61,458 bases of DNA from Rhabdothermincola_A sp041688815 (lineage in GTDB: Bacteria; Actinomycetota; Acidimicrobiia; Acidimicrobiales; Acidimicrobilacustridaceae): positions 1 through 61,458 of the forward strand of contig JBDNHK010000062.1 of assembly GCA_041688815.1 (NCBI GenBank), read 5' to 3'. This document shows positions 42,607-51,912 of this stretch, piece after piece (position 1 is the stretch's first letter; each line of letters starts with the position of its first letter). Both the position numbers and the translations under genes were made by a program. Below the pieces are notes generated by a model that was not told the DNA's origin, ran no database searches, and was given only the letters and a program-made list of their open reading frames with translations.

Positions 42607-43899
42607 ATGCCCGCCGTGGCTGCCCGCCGGTCCTCCGACTTCCGACTCGCCGTCCTGTGGCACGACCGGGCCGAGCCCCCGACCGTGCCGATCGCCCCGC
42701 TCCCGGGCCACGCCGACGTCGTGGTGGTGGGCGGTGGCTACGGGGGGCTGGCCGCCGCCCGCCGGCTGGCCGCCGCGGGGCGCCACACCGTGGTTCTCGA
42801 AGCCGATGCGCTGGGGCGAGGGGCCAGCACCCGCAACGGCGGGATGGTCATCCCCGAGCTGAAGGCGGGTCCGGTCACGCTGCAACGCCATTACGGCCCG
42901 CTGGGGCTCCGGATGCACCACGAGATCGGCGAGGCCTTCGACCACATCGAGCAACTGATCGCCGACGAGAGCATCGACTGCGACTACGAGCGCACCGGCC
43001 AGCTCTATCTGGCCCACAACGAGCACAGCGTCACCACGCTGCGTCACCTGGCCCACGAGCACCTGACCATCGGTGACCCGGTGCTGTTTCTCGAACGCGG
43101 AGAACTGGCGGGCGAGGTCGGCTCCGACGCCTTCACCGCCGGAGTCGTGCTGCCCCGCACCGGAGGTCTCGACCCCGCCCGGTACCACGCCGGCCTCACC
43201 CGGTTGGCACTCGCCGCCGGTTCCGAGATCCACGAACGAACACGCGCCATCGAACTCAGCCCCGGGCCGAACGGCGCGACGTCGGTGCGCACCGAGCGGG
43301 GCACCATCGAAGCCAGGGATGTGATCGTCGCCACCAACGCCACTTGCGACGACCTGGTTCCCACCCTGCGCCGCCGGGTCCTGCCGATGGGCAGCTTCAT
43401 CATCGCCACCGAGGTACTGCCGACGGAGGTACTCGCCGCCGTCACCCCCACGCGGCGGATGATGGTCGACACCAAGAACCTGCTGTTCTACTGGCGGGCC
43501 ACCCCCGATGGGCGCATCGCTTTCGGGGGCCGCAAGTCCCTGGTCCCCACCACCGTCGACGAGGCCGCCGACTTCCTCTACGAGGCCATGGTGCGCATCC
43601 ACCCGATGCTCGAAGGCGTGGCCATCGATCGCGCCTGGGGGGGGTCGGTCGCGCTCACCCTCGACCGGATGCCCCACGTGGGTCGAGCCGGCGGAGCGTG
43701 GTACCTCACGGGCTGCAACGGCTCGGGCGTCGCGCTCATGACCTGGCTCGGCCATGCCGTGGCCGGCACGGTGCTGGGCGAGCAGCCGCCACCCTCGTTC
43801 ACCGAACTGCCGTTCCGACCCCTGCCCCTGGGACGATTGCGCCGGCAATGGATTCCGGTGGCGGGTCGTTGGTTCCAGTGGGAGGACCAACGCCGCTGA
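42607..43899 (+). CDS. FAD-dependent amine/amino acid oxidase (DAO family, PuuB-like)
   Basis: A 430-residue flavoprotein with the Rossmann FAD motif VVVVGGGYGGLAAARRL near residues 38-54, ASTRNGGMVIPE (the GRS-N-GGQ-type motif), and a DAO C-terminus with GGRKSLVPTT, WGGSVALTLDRMPHVG and LTGCNGSGVALM. Such enzymes oxidise secondary or gamma-glutamyl amines; gamma-glutamylputrescine oxidase is the best-known relative. ATG 42607 is inside TACCAT, a -10-like box; GTG 42616, nine bases later, lies 7 bases after it and may be the true leaderless start. Divergent from mmsA. Confidence 0.88.
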   Translation: MPAVAARRSSDFRLAVLWHDRAEPPTVPIAPLPGHADVVVVGGGYGGLAAARRLAAAGRHTVVLEADALGRGASTRNGGMVIPELKAGPVTLQRHYGPLGLRMHHEIGEAFDHIEQLIADESIDCDYERTGQLYLAHNEHSVTTLRHLAHEHLTIGDPVLFLERGELAGEVGSDAFTAGVVLPRTGGLDPARYHAGLTRLALAAGSEIHERTRAIELSPGPNGATSVRTERGTIEARDVIVATNATCDDLVPTLRRRVLPMGSFIIATEVLPTEVLAAVTPTRRMMVDTKNLLFYWRATPDGRIAFGGRKSLVPTTVDEAADFLYEAMVRIHPMLEGVAIDRAWGGSVALTLDRMPHVGRAGGAWYLTGCNGSGVALMTWLGHAVAGTVLGEQPPPSFTELPFRPLPLGRLRRQWIPVAGRWFQWEDQRR

Positions 43900-43926
43900 C
43901 CACTGGCGACCAGCCGACCGGCAGGC

Positions 43927-45144
43927 TCAGTGGGGCAGATCGCGGAACGGCGTGGTGCGGTCGTTGCTCGGCTCCCGGGGCAGGCCCAGCACCCGTTCGC
44001 CCACGATGTTGCGCTGCACGTCCTCGGTGCCGCCGCCGATGCGGGCCATCCACTGGCCCATGAACACCATCGACTGCCAGTAGCCGTCGTCGGGAGCGTC
44101 GTCTCCCCACAACATGCCGGACGGACCCTGGATGGCCTCGACCAGGTCACCCTGAAAGGCCAGCCGATCGGACACGGCGATCTTCATCACCGACACCTCG
44201 GGGCCCGGAGCCACGCCCTTGCTCGCCGCGGTGCGCACCCGGTACCCCATGTACCGACCGATCTCGAAGCTCGTGTAGAGCTGAGCCAGGCGTTGGCGGA
44301 AGGTCGGGTCGTCGGTGACCCCGAAGCGGCGGGCCAGGCCGAGCACGCTGCCGAACCCGCCCATGTGCCCCGAACCGATGTCGGCCCGCTCGCTGGTGAG
44401 GGTGGTCATGGCCACCCCCCAGCCACCGTTCTCGGGGCCGAGCAGGTTGGCCACCGGCACCCGCACGTCGGTGAGGAACACCTCGTTGAACTCGGCGGCC
44501 CCGGTGGCCTGGCGCAACGGGCGCACCTCGACACCGGGCGTGCGCATGTCAAGCAGCAGGTAGCTGATGCCCTTGTGCTTCGGGGCGTCGAGGTCGGTGC
44601 GCACGAGCAGCATCCCCCAGTCGGCCACATGGGCCGACGAGGTCCAGACCTTCTGGCCGTTGACCACGAACTCCTCACCGTCGCGCACGGCGCGACAAGC
44701 CAGGGAGGCCAGGTCGGACCCGGCATTGGGTTCGCTGAAGAGCTGGCACCACACCTGATCGCCGTGCAGGATCGGGTTCAGGAAGTCGAGCTTCTGTTGC
44801 TCGCTGCCGTGCACGACGATGCTCGGCCCCACCATGCCCGTGGCCTGGGCGAACATGCCGGTGGCCACGTCGAACTTCGACTCCTCCTCGAGGAAGATGC
44901 CCTGCAAGAGACCGGTGAGACCGCGGCCGCCGTACTCGACGGGCCAGGTGAGCCCGGCCCAACCGGCTTCGGCCTTCGTGCGCTGCCAGTCCCGGCAGGC
45001 CTTCACATGGGCCTCTTCGTCGGCGGCCATCGTGCTCATGACCACCCGCATCCGGCTCGGGTCCTTGGGCTCGGCGTGCTGGCTCAGGAAGGCCCGGCAC
45101 TCGCCACGGAAGGCCGCTTCCTCCGGCGTCTCATCGAAGTTCAC
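43927..45144 (-). CDS. Acyl-CoA dehydrogenase
   Basis: A 405-residue flavoenzyme with the three-part ACAD fold: N-terminal helical domain, mid-domain with QLFSEPNAGSDLASLACRA and WTSSAHVADWGMLLVR, and C-terminal helices ending in GGTEDVQRNIVGERVLGLP. It oxidises an acyl-CoA to the enoyl-CoA. The extra length and N-terminus place it with the FadE17/FadE6-like actinobacterial group, whose substrates are often branched or steroid-derived. GTG start. It is followed on the upstream side, 74 bases away, by the enoyl-CoA hydratase in the same direction, suggesting one unit. Confidence 0.93.
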   Translation of the reverse strand: MNFDETPEEAAFRGECRAFLSQHAEPKDPSRMRVVMSTMAADEEAHVKACRDWQRTKAEAGWAGLTWPVEYGGRGLTGLLQGIFLEEESKFDVATGMFAQATGMVGPSIVVHGSEQQKLDFLNPILHGDQVWCQLFSEPNAGSDLASLACRAVRDGEEFVVNGQKVWTSSAHVADWGMLLVRTDLDAPKHKGISYLLLDMRTPGVEVRPLRQATGAAEFNEVFLTDVRVPVANLLGPENGGWGVAMTTLTSERADIGSGHMGGFGSVLGLARRFGVTDDPTFRQRLAQLYTSFEIGRYMGYRVRTAASKGVAPGPEVSVMKIAVSDRLAFQGDLVEAIQGPSGMLWGDDAPDDGYWQSMVFMGQWMARIGGGTEDVQRNIVGERVLGLPREPSNDRTTPFRDLPH

Positions 45145-45218
45145 TGCGGTCCCCCTCGTGCGTTCGGGAAACCATCATGCCGCGCTGAAAGGAGCCGCAC
45201 CCAAACGAGCGCTCGGTT

Positions 45219-45980
45219 TCAGCGACCCGTCCAACGCGGCTCGCGGCGGTCGAAGAAGGCGTTCACACCCTCGACGGTGTCGGCCGACGACACGATGACC
45301 GCCTCGGCCACCCCGGTGAGCTGCCAGCCGTGGGCGTCGGAGTCGACGCGGAGCCCGTCGAGGATCCGCATCGTCTCGCGCACGGCCACCGGGCCGTTGC
45401 GACAGATCCGCTCGGCCAGAGCCACCGCCTCGGCCAACGCCTGGCCCGGGGCGGTGACACGACTCACGAAGCCGAGCCGCTCGGCCCGCTCGGCGTCGAT
45501 CGGGTCCCCGGTGAGCAGCAGTTCGTGGGCCACGTTCTGGGGTAGGGCCCGCACCGACCGGAACACCCCGGCACAGATCGGCACCAGGCTGCGCTGCACC
45601 TCGGGTAGTCCGAACCGGGCGGTGGTGGATGCCACCACGAGGTCGCAGGCCAGCACGATCTCCATGCCCCCTCCGAAGGCCGGGCCCTCGACCGCGGCGA
45701 TCAGCGGAGTGAGGCGATGCCGACGGATGATGCCGTACTGCCCGCCCCGGTCGGTCGACGACATGCCGGCGCGCAGGTCGGTGCCGGCCGAGAACACCGT
45801 CGGCGTTCCGGTGATGACCCCGGCCCACAGCTCGGGATCGTCGTCGAGCTGGTCGAGGGCGGCGCCGATCCCCTCGGTGATCGGGGGATCGATGGCGTTG
45901 CGCTTGTGCTCGCGCTCGATGTGCACCACGAGCACCCGGCCCTGCACCTCGGTCCAAACCGTCGTTGCGTCGTCAGCCAC
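45219..45980 (-). CDS. Enoyl-CoA hydratase/isomerase family protein
   Basis: A 253-residue crotonase-fold protein. The oxyanion-hole segments are FSAGTDLRAGM and EGPAFGGGMEIVLACDLVVAS, and a glutamate in RFGLPEVQRSLVP takes the catalytic position. It hydrates enoyl-CoA made by the acyl-CoA dehydrogenase downstream, or isomerises a double bond; subfamily is unclear. GGAGG stands before the GTG at 45980. The aldehyde dehydrogenase gene ends 75 bases upstream in the same direction. Confidence 0.92.
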   Translation of the reverse strand: MADDATTVWTEVQGRVLVVHIEREHKRNAIDPPITEGIGAALDQLDDDPELWAGVITGTPTVFSAGTDLRAGMSSTDRGGQYGIIRRHRLTPLIAAVEGPAFGGGMEIVLACDLVVASTTARFGLPEVQRSLVPICAGVFRSVRALPQNVAHELLLTGDPIDAERAERLGFVSRVTAPGQALAEAVALAERICRNGPVAVRETMRILDGLRVDSDAHGWQLTGVAEAVIVSSADTVEGVNAFFDRREPRWTGR

Positions 45981-46055
45981 GTTCGCCTCCCCCGGCGTTG
46001 CCGAGGACGATCATGGCAGGTCCGCCGGGCGCGCCACTGTGCGGCGAGGCGCCGG

Positions 46056-47477
46056 TCAGTGCTTGATCATGACGTGCTTGAGCTCGGTGTAGGCCTCGAC
46101 GGCGTAGAGCGACATGTCCTTGCCGTAGCCGCTGTTCTTGAAGCCGCCGTGGGGCATCTCGGAGATGATCGGGATGTGGTCGTTCACCCACACCGTGCCG
46201 AACATGAGGGCCTTGGACATGCGCATGGCCCGACCCACGTCGCGGGTCCACACCGAGGCGGCCAGGCCGTAGTCGACGCCGTTGGCCCACTCGATGGCCT
46301 GGGCCTCGTCGCGGAAGCGCTGCACCGACACGACCGGCCCGAAGACCTCGCGCTGCACGATCTCGGCGCCCTGGTCGGGGTTGGCCACGACCGTGGGGGC
46401 GTAGAAGAAACCGGGACGGTCGAGGGCGGCGCCGCCCACGGTGACCTCGGCCCCACCCTCGACGGCGCGTTCGACCATGCCCGCCACCCGCTCGCGCTGC
46501 TGGGCCGAGATGACCGGGCCCATGGCCGTGTCGGGGTCGGCGGGGTCGCCGGTGGCGATGGCGCCGACAGCCGCGGTCAGTCCGGAGACGACCTCGTCGA
46601 AGATGCCGGGACCGACGACGACGCGGCACGGGGCGGTGCAGTCCTGGCCGGAGTTGTAGTACGAGCCTTCGGCCAGGCACGCCACCAGAGCCTCGACGTC
46701 GGCGTCGTCGAACACGACGACGGGAGCTTTGCCGCCGAGCTCGAGGTGCACCCGCTTCAGGGTGTCGGCGGCGTTGCGGGCGATCATCTTGCCGGTCGAC
46801 ACGTCGCCGGTGAGTGACAGCATGGCGATACCGGGATGGCGCACGATGGCATCGCCGGCCGTCTCGCCCTGACCGGTGACCACGTTGAACACGCCGGGGG
46901 GGAGGATGCCCTCGGTGAGCTCGGCCAGCTTGAGGGCGCTGAGCGGGGTGAGCTCGGACGGCTTCAGGATGAAGGTGTTGCCCGCGGCCAACGCCGGGCC
47001 GAGCTTCCACATGGCCATGTTGAGCGGGTAGTTCCACGGGGCGATGCCGGCCACCACGCCGAGCGGGTCACGCCGCAGCATCGAGGTGTGGTCCTCCAGG
47101 TACTCGCCGGCGGCCATGGCCTGCATGGTGCGGGCGGCGCCGGCGAAGAAGCGCAGGTTGTCGACGGTGAGGTCGAACTCGAAGTCGATGATCGACAGGG
47201 GCTTGCCCACGTTGTTCATCTCGAGCGTCTTGAGTTCGTCGAGGTTCTCCTCGACCCGCGCCGCCAGCGCCAACAGGGCCTCGGAACGCTCCCGCGGGGT
47301 GGCTGCCCCCCACTCCACGAAGGCGGCGGCGGCAGCAGTGACGGCAGCATCGACATCGGCGGCCCCGCTCGACGCCACCTCGGCGATCACCTCGCCGGTG
47401 GCCGGCGCCAGCACCTCGTCCACCGCGGCATCGGTCGCGGGGACCCACGACCCCCCGATGAAGTTCTGATGGGCCAC
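46056..47477 (-). CDS. patD: Gamma-aminobutyraldehyde dehydrogenase (PatD/PuuC-like)
   Basis: A 473-residue ALDH. GIAPWNYPLNMAMWKLGPA (cofactor), LTGDVSTGKMI, HLELGGKAPVVVF (general base) and SYYNSGQDCTAPCR (catalytic cysteine). The SGQDCTAPCR form and C-terminal MPHGGFKNSGYGKDMSLYAVEAYTELKHV are typical of gamma-aminobutyraldehyde dehydrogenase, making GABA from 4-aminobutanal produced from putrescine. GTG at 47477 has GAAGGAG at ideal distance. Divergence from pot genes and a shared operator-like inverted repeat support a polyamine role. Confidence 0.88.
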   Translation of the reverse strand: MAHQNFIGGSWVPATDAAVDEVLAPATGEVIAEVASSGAADVDAAVTAAAAAFVEWGAATPRERSEALLALAARVEENLDELKTLEMNNVGKPLSIIDFEFDLTVDNLRFFAGAARTMQAMAAGEYLEDHTSMLRRDPLGVVAGIAPWNYPLNMAMWKLGPALAAGNTFILKPSELTPLSALKLAELTEGILPPGVFNVVTGQGETAGDAIVRHPGIAMLSLTGDVSTGKMIARNAADTLKRVHLELGGKAPVVVFDDADVEALVACLAEGSYYNSGQDCTAPCRVVVGPGIFDEVVSGLTAAVGAIATGDPADPDTAMGPVISAQQRERVAGMVERAVEGGAEVTVGGAALDRPGFFYAPTVVANPDQGAEIVQREVFGPVVSVQRFRDEAQAIEWANGVDYGLAASVWTRDVGRAMRMSKALMFGTVWVNDHIPIISEMPHGGFKNSGYGKDMSLYAVEAYTELKHVMIKH

Positions 47478-47538
47478 GCTGACTCCTTCGTCGTGCCGGA
47501 TCGGACCGGCGAATGTTGGGCCACGACCGTGAACCAAC

Positions 47539-47586
47539 GCAAGCGATTCCGTTGCCGGCAGATGGACGAAGTGACGAATCGCTTGC
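47539..47586. promoter_or_regulatory. Inverted-repeat operator between patD and the pot operon
   Basis: GCAAGCGATTC (47539-47549) and GAATCGCTTGC (47576-47586) are a perfect 11-bp inverted repeat separated by 26 bases. The left arm is part of CAAGCGATTCCGTTG (47540-47554), which matches the operator at 51913 at 12 of 15 positions. Two regulator dimers could bind cooperatively here to control both divergent units. TTGCCA (47584-47589) may be the -35 of the pot promoter. Confidence 0.6.
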
Positions 47587-47697
47587 CAAACGGCGAAATC
47601 TTCTGAGAATCTGAACGCCTGAACGTACCGCCAGGTCGTCAGGATCACCGCAGGGAGCCGAAAGCTGACCGGGAAGCCGAGCGCCGAGAGCCCTACC

Positions 47698-48837
47698 ATG
47701 CCGGGGGGGAAGGCCGTGATCGAGATCGATCACGTGTCGAAGCGCTTCGGCGACTTCACGGCCGTGCACGATGCCCATTTCGACATCGCCGAGGGCGAGT
47801 TCTTCTCGATGCTCGGGCCGTCGGGCTGCGGCAAGACCACGACGCTGCGCATGATCGCCGGCTTCGAGACCCCCACGTCGGGGGCCATCCGCCTCGAGGG
47901 CACCGACGTCTCACGGGTGCCCCCCAACCGGCGCGACGTCAACACCGTGTTCCAGCAGTACGCCCTGTTCCCGCACATGACCGTGGCCGACAACGTGGCT
48001 TTCGGCCCCCGGTCCCGCAAGGTCTCCAAGGCCGAGACGACGAAGCGGGTCAAGGAACTGCTCGAGGTCGTGCGCCTCTCCGACTTCGCCCACCGCCGCC
48101 CCGCCCAACTTTCGGGCGGCCAGCAGCAACGGGTGGCCCTGGCCCGCGCCCTGGTCAACCTGCCCAAGGCGCTGCTCCTCGACGAGCCCCTCGGTGCCCT
48201 CGACCTGAAGCTCCGCCACGCCATGCAGTTCGAGCTCAAGCGCATCCAGCGCGAGGTGGGCATCACCTTCGTGTACGTCACCCACGACCAGGAAGAGGCG
48301 CTCACCATGAGCGACCGGATCGCGGTGATGTCCGACGGCCACGTCGAGCAGATCGGCACCCCCACCGAGATCTACGACGTTCCCGGGTCGGTGTTCGTGG
48401 CCGGTTTCATCGGCCAGGCCAACCTCTGGCCCGGCACGGTGACCGAACGCACCGGTGGGCGGGCAACCTTCACCACCTTCGGTGGTGTCGCGCTGCCGGC
48501 TACCTGCCGAGCCGGAACCGTCCAGGCCGGTCAAGCCGGCACGCTGATGGTGCGCCCCGAACGGGTGGCCGTTTCCACCTCCGAACCTCACGGCGAGGGC
48601 GCACGGGTGCCGGCCACCATGACCGACCTCACCTTCCAGGGGCCCGTCGTACGCCTGGTGCTGGAGGCCCCCGACACCAGTCCGATCGTGGCCCACATCG
48701 GCCACGACGTGGCCCTTCCCCTCCTACGACCCGGCGATCCGGTCTGGGCCACGTGGGCCGCCGACGCCGCCTGCGTACTGCCCCCCGCTGCCGACAACGC
48801 CGCCCTCACCAATGACGACGTCGTCATCGACGGCTGA
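47698..48837 (+). CDS. potA: Spermidine/putrescine ABC transporter ATP-binding protein
   Basis: A 379-residue import ATPase. Walker A GPSGCGKTT, Q-loop FQQYALFPHMTV, signature LSGGQQQRVALARAL, Walker B LLLDEPLGALDLK, and H-loop VTHDQEEAL are intact. A TOBE domain with MVRPERVAV follows from about residue 280. The PotA type is supported by the binding protein and two permeases downstream. ATG 47698 overlaps TACCAT; GTG 47716, six codons later, has GGGGGGAAGG before it and is a possible real start. First gene of the operon potA-D-B-C. Confidence 0.94.
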   Translation: MPGGKAVIEIDHVSKRFGDFTAVHDAHFDIAEGEFFSMLGPSGCGKTTTLRMIAGFETPTSGAIRLEGTDVSRVPPNRRDVNTVFQQYALFPHMTVADNVAFGPRSRKVSKAETTKRVKELLEVVRLSDFAHRRPAQLSGGQQQRVALARALVNLPKALLLDEPLGALDLKLRHAMQFELKRIQREVGITFVYVTHDQEEALTMSDRIAVMSDGHVEQIGTPTEIYDVPGSVFVAGFIGQANLWPGTVTERTGGRATFTTFGGVALPATCRAGTVQAGQAGTLMVRPERVAVSTSEPHGEGARVPATMTDLTFQGPVVRLVLEAPDTSPIVAHIGHDVALPLLRPGDPVWATWAADAACVLPPAADNAALTNDDVVIDG

Positions 48838-48868
48838 GGACCCTTCTTCCCCACCCAAGGAGCACCCG

Positions 48869-50053
48869 ATGGCCCGACCTGAGCACGACCCTCGCATCCT
48901 CGCTGCGCTCAACGCCCAGCGTCCGTCCCGTCGCCGATTCCTCGGGATGAGCGGCGTGGCGCTGGGGGGCCTCGCCCTCGGGCCCGCCCTGCTGGCCGCC
49001 TGCGGGAGCGACAGCTCCACCTCGAGCGGGACCACCAGTGCCGGCGGCGGCGGCGGAAGCTTCACGATGCTGAACTGGCCCTTCTACATCGAGAACGACC
49101 TGCCTGAGAGCTCGGTGCTGCTGACTGGTTTCACCGGCAGCACCGGCATCACGGTCGACTACCAGACCGTCATCGACTCCAACGAGGACTTCAACACCAA
49201 GTACGCCGAGACGCTGGCGTCGGGCGAAGGCATCGGGGCGGACCTCATCGTGCTGACCTCGTGGAACTGCGCCGACTACATCAAGGAAGGTTGGGTGAAG
49301 AACTTCGACCCCGCCAGCTTCCCCAACAAGGCCAACGTGATCGAGCGACTGGCCAACCCCACATGGGACCCGGGCCGAGCGGCCTCGATCCCCTGGGCGA
49401 TCGGCCAGACCGGCCTCGCCTATTACCCGGACAAGGTCGGCGGGGAGATCACCGACGTCAACGCCATCTTCGACCCCAAGTTCGCCGGGCGGGTCACCGT
49501 GCTCGACGAGATGCGCGACACGGTGGGACTCGTGCTGCTCGGGCAGGGCATCAACCCCGAGACGGCCACGACCGACCAGATGCTGGCGGCCGTCGCCAAG
49601 ATCGGCGCCGCCCGCGACGCCGGGCAGTTCCGCAAGATCACCGGCAACAGCTACGTCGAGGACCTCCAGCTCGGCGACGCCTGGATCTCGGTGGCGTGGT
49701 CGGGCGATGCCGCCAGCCTCATCGCCGAGGACGAGAACCTGGCCTGGGTGATCCCGGAACAGGGCGGCATGCTGTGGGTCGACAATGCCATGGTGCCTGT
49801 CGGGGCGAAGAACCAGGCCAACGCCGAGGCCCTGCTCGACTACCTCTACCAGGCCAGCGCAGCGGGGCCCTTCTACGAGGCCATCAGCTACATCCCGCCG
49901 GTCGCCGGCGCCGAAGCGGAGATGACCCCCGAGGGCCGTGTGAGCCCGTTCATCGTGCCGCCGGCCAGCCCGCCGCTCTACGAGTTCGAGATCCTCACGC
50001 CCGAGCAGACCGAAGAGGTCAGCCGCGCCTTCACTGCGGCCACACAGCAATAG
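48869..50053 (+). CDS. potD: Spermidine/putrescine-binding lipoprotein
   Basis: A 394-residue extracellular solute-binding protein. A twin-arginine signal (RRRFLGMSGVALGG) ends in lipobox LLAACGS, so it is exported folded and lipid-anchored. The mature part has PotD-type sequence: LNWPFYIENDLP, DLIVLTSWNCADYIKEGWVKNFD, PWAIGQTGLAYYPDK and DAWISVAWSGDAASLI, the tryptophan and aspartates that bind polyamines. ATG 48869 has AAGGAG upstream. It delivers polyamines to PotBC. Confidence 0.92.
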   Translation: MARPEHDPRILAALNAQRPSRRRFLGMSGVALGGLALGPALLAACGSDSSTSSGTTSAGGGGGSFTMLNWPFYIENDLPESSVLLTGFTGSTGITVDYQTVIDSNEDFNTKYAETLASGEGIGADLIVLTSWNCADYIKEGWVKNFDPASFPNKANVIERLANPTWDPGRAASIPWAIGQTGLAYYPDKVGGEITDVNAIFDPKFAGRVTVLDEMRDTVGLVLLGQGINPETATTDQMLAAVAKIGAARDAGQFRKITGNSYVEDLQLGDAWISVAWSGDAASLIAEDENLAWVIPEQGGMLWVDNAMVPVGAKNQANAEALLDYLYQASAAGPFYEAISYIPPVAGAEAEMTPEGRVSPFIVPPASPPLYEFEILTPEQTEEVSRAFTAATQQ

Positions 50054-50067
50054 ACGAGGGCACTCGA

Positions 50068-50919
50068 ATGGCTCGTACCGCCGAGGTCGACGACACCGCC
50101 AGCTTGCGGGCCCGGCACTGGTGGGTTCCCTACGCCCTGCTGGCGCCCGGCGCGCTGTGGTTGATCGTCTTCTTCGTGGTGCCGCTGTTCAGCATGAGTC
50201 GCTTGTCGTTGGAGGACGGGGGTCTGGCCAACTACGCCAACGTCATCTCCGACAACAGCACCGTGATCGTGAGGACCTTCGTCTACGCGGGCCTGGCCAC
50301 GATCATCGCCTTGGCCATCGGCTACCCGTTGGCCTACGTGATCGCCCTCAAGGGCGGAAGGTTCAAGACCCTGCTGCTGGCGCTGGTCGTCGTGCCCTTC
50401 TTCGTGACCTACCTGGTACGCACGCTGGCGTGGCGGATCCTGCTGCTGGAGGACGGACCGGTCGTCGGTGCGGCCCGGACGCTGGGCATCCTCGGCGACG
50501 ACCAGGCCATCGTCGGTAGTCCGTTCGCGGTGGTCCTGGCCCTGGCCTACAACTTCCTGCCGTTCATGGTGCTGCCCATCTACGTGAGCCTCGAGAAGAT
50601 CGACGTGCGTCTGCTCGACGCAGCGTCCGATCTCTACTCGACACCATGGCGGGCGTTCCGCAAGATCACCCTGCTGTTGTCGCTTCCGGGCGTGTTCGCG
50701 GGGACGCTGCTCACGTTCATTCCCGCCGCCGGCGACTTCGTGAACGCCGAACTGTTGGGCTCCGAGCGGACCGTGATGATCGGAAACGTGATCGAGGCGA
50801 ACTTCGGCAAGGAGTTCTTCCGGCCCGAGCTCTCGGCCCTGTCGTTCATGCTGATGGCCATCATCCTCGTCGGGGTCATCGTCTACGCCCGGCTGCTGGG
50901 CACCGAGGAGCTGGTGTGA
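50068..50919 (+). CDS. potB: Polyamine ABC transporter permease PotB
   Basis: A 283-residue inner-membrane permease with six helices and the EAA-like loop DAASDLYSTPWRAFRKITLLLSLPG. Its order after the binding protein and the sequence LVVVPFFVTYLVRTLAWRIL fit PotB/PotH. It forms the translocation channel with PotC. The start at 50068 follows the potD stop by 14 bases. The final codons overlap potC (GTGA). Confidence 0.93.
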   Translation: MARTAEVDDTASLRARHWWVPYALLAPGALWLIVFFVVPLFSMSRLSLEDGGLANYANVISDNSTVIVRTFVYAGLATIIALAIGYPLAYVIALKGGRFKTLLLALVVVPFFVTYLVRTLAWRILLLEDGPVVGAARTLGILGDDQAIVGSPFAVVLALAYNFLPFMVLPIYVSLEKIDVRLLDAASDLYSTPWRAFRKITLLLSLPGVFAGTLLTFIPAAGDFVNAELLGSERTVMIGNVIEANFGKEFFRPELSALSFMLMAIILVGVIVYARLLGTEELV

Positions 50920-51836
50920 CCGCCGTCGTCGATCGCCCGGAAGCCGTCCCGGCGGCCGGCCCCGAAGGGCCCGACGAGCCCGGTGGTCCTCGGCCCAGTG
51001 CTCCCCCGTCTCGTCAGTGGGCCAACAAGCTCGGCGGGTTCGCACTGTGGGCGTGGGCCATCGCCGGACTGATCTTCATCCTGGCGCCCATCCTCGTCAC
51101 CATCCTCTTCTCGTTCAACAATCCTGTCGGCCGGTACAACTACACCTGGAACGAGTTCTCGCTCGACGCCTGGACCGACCCCTTCCGCTACCCGGATCTG
51201 GCCGATGCGCTGTCGTTGAGCCTGAGAGTGGCGGCGGTGGTGACGGTCATCTCAACCGTCCTCGGGACCCTGATGGGCCTGGCGCTGGTGAAGTACCGCT
51301 TCCGGGCCAAGGGCATCGTGGGCGGGATCTTGATCCTGCCCCTCACGATGCCCGAGGTGGTGCTGGGGTTCTCACTGCTCACCCTGTTCGTGACGGTGAA
51401 CTGGACCCGGGGTTTCGTCACCATCATCATCGCCCAGGTGATGTTCTCGATCAGCTACGTCGCCGTCACGGTACGGGCGCGCATCCGCGGGTTCGACTGG
51501 CGCCTCGAGGAGGCGGCCGCCGACCTCGGCGCAGGGCCGTGGCGCACCTTCGTGCGGATCACGCTGCCGATCATCGCCCCCGGTGTGGTGGCGGCGGCGC
51601 TGCTCACGTTCGCCCTGAGCCTCGACGACTTCATCATCACCTACCTGAACTCGGGCCTGTCCGAGACGTTCCCGATCAACGTCTGGATCACCAAGCGCAG
51701 CCGCATCCCTCCGCAGATCAACGTGTTCACCACCACCCTCCTGCTGGTCAGCATCCTGATCGCCGTGGCCGTCCTCTACTGGAGCCACCGCCAGGGCCGC
51801 AAGCTCGCCGCCCCGGGCGGCCGATCCAACGATTAA
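50916..51836 (+). CDS. potC: Polyamine ABC transporter permease PotC
   Basis: A 306-residue permease: a Pro-rich cytoplasmic N-terminus of about 35 residues, then six helices. FILAPILVTILFSFNN, the EAA loop EEAAADLGAGPWRTFVRITLPIIAPG and SLDDFIITYLNSG match PotC/PotI. GTG start overlapping the potB stop. It ends with the only terminal TAA in the window; the same frame stays open beyond it into the aminotransferase gene, but promoter and start signals of that gene show that the stop is real. Confidence 0.93.
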   Translation: MTAVVDRPEAVPAAGPEGPDEPGGPRPSAPPSRQWANKLGGFALWAWAIAGLIFILAPILVTILFSFNNPVGRYNYTWNEFSLDAWTDPFRYPDLADALSLSLRVAAVVTVISTVLGTLMGLALVKYRFRAKGIVGGILILPLTMPEVVLGFSLLTLFVTVNWTRGFVTIIIAQVMFSISYVAVTVRARIRGFDWRLEEAAADLGAGPWRTFVRITLPIIAPGVVAAALLTFALSLDDFIITYLNSGLSETFPINVWITKRSRIPPQINVFTTTLLLVSILIAVAVLYWSHRQGRKLAAPGGRSND

Positions 51837-51912
51837 CCATCCATAAGTCACCATGGAATCGACGGCACAGACTGGGTTCCCCAACTGATTCACGCACGAA
51901 ATGGCGTGGAGA

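Noticed and set aside
51834..51836. TAA separating potC from an open frame that continues in phase into the aminotransferase gene, suggesting TAA recoding or a fusion
   Set aside because: A promoter, operator and ATG with its own leader lie in between, and the intervening translated sequence has no homology to either family. TAA acts as a normal stop here.
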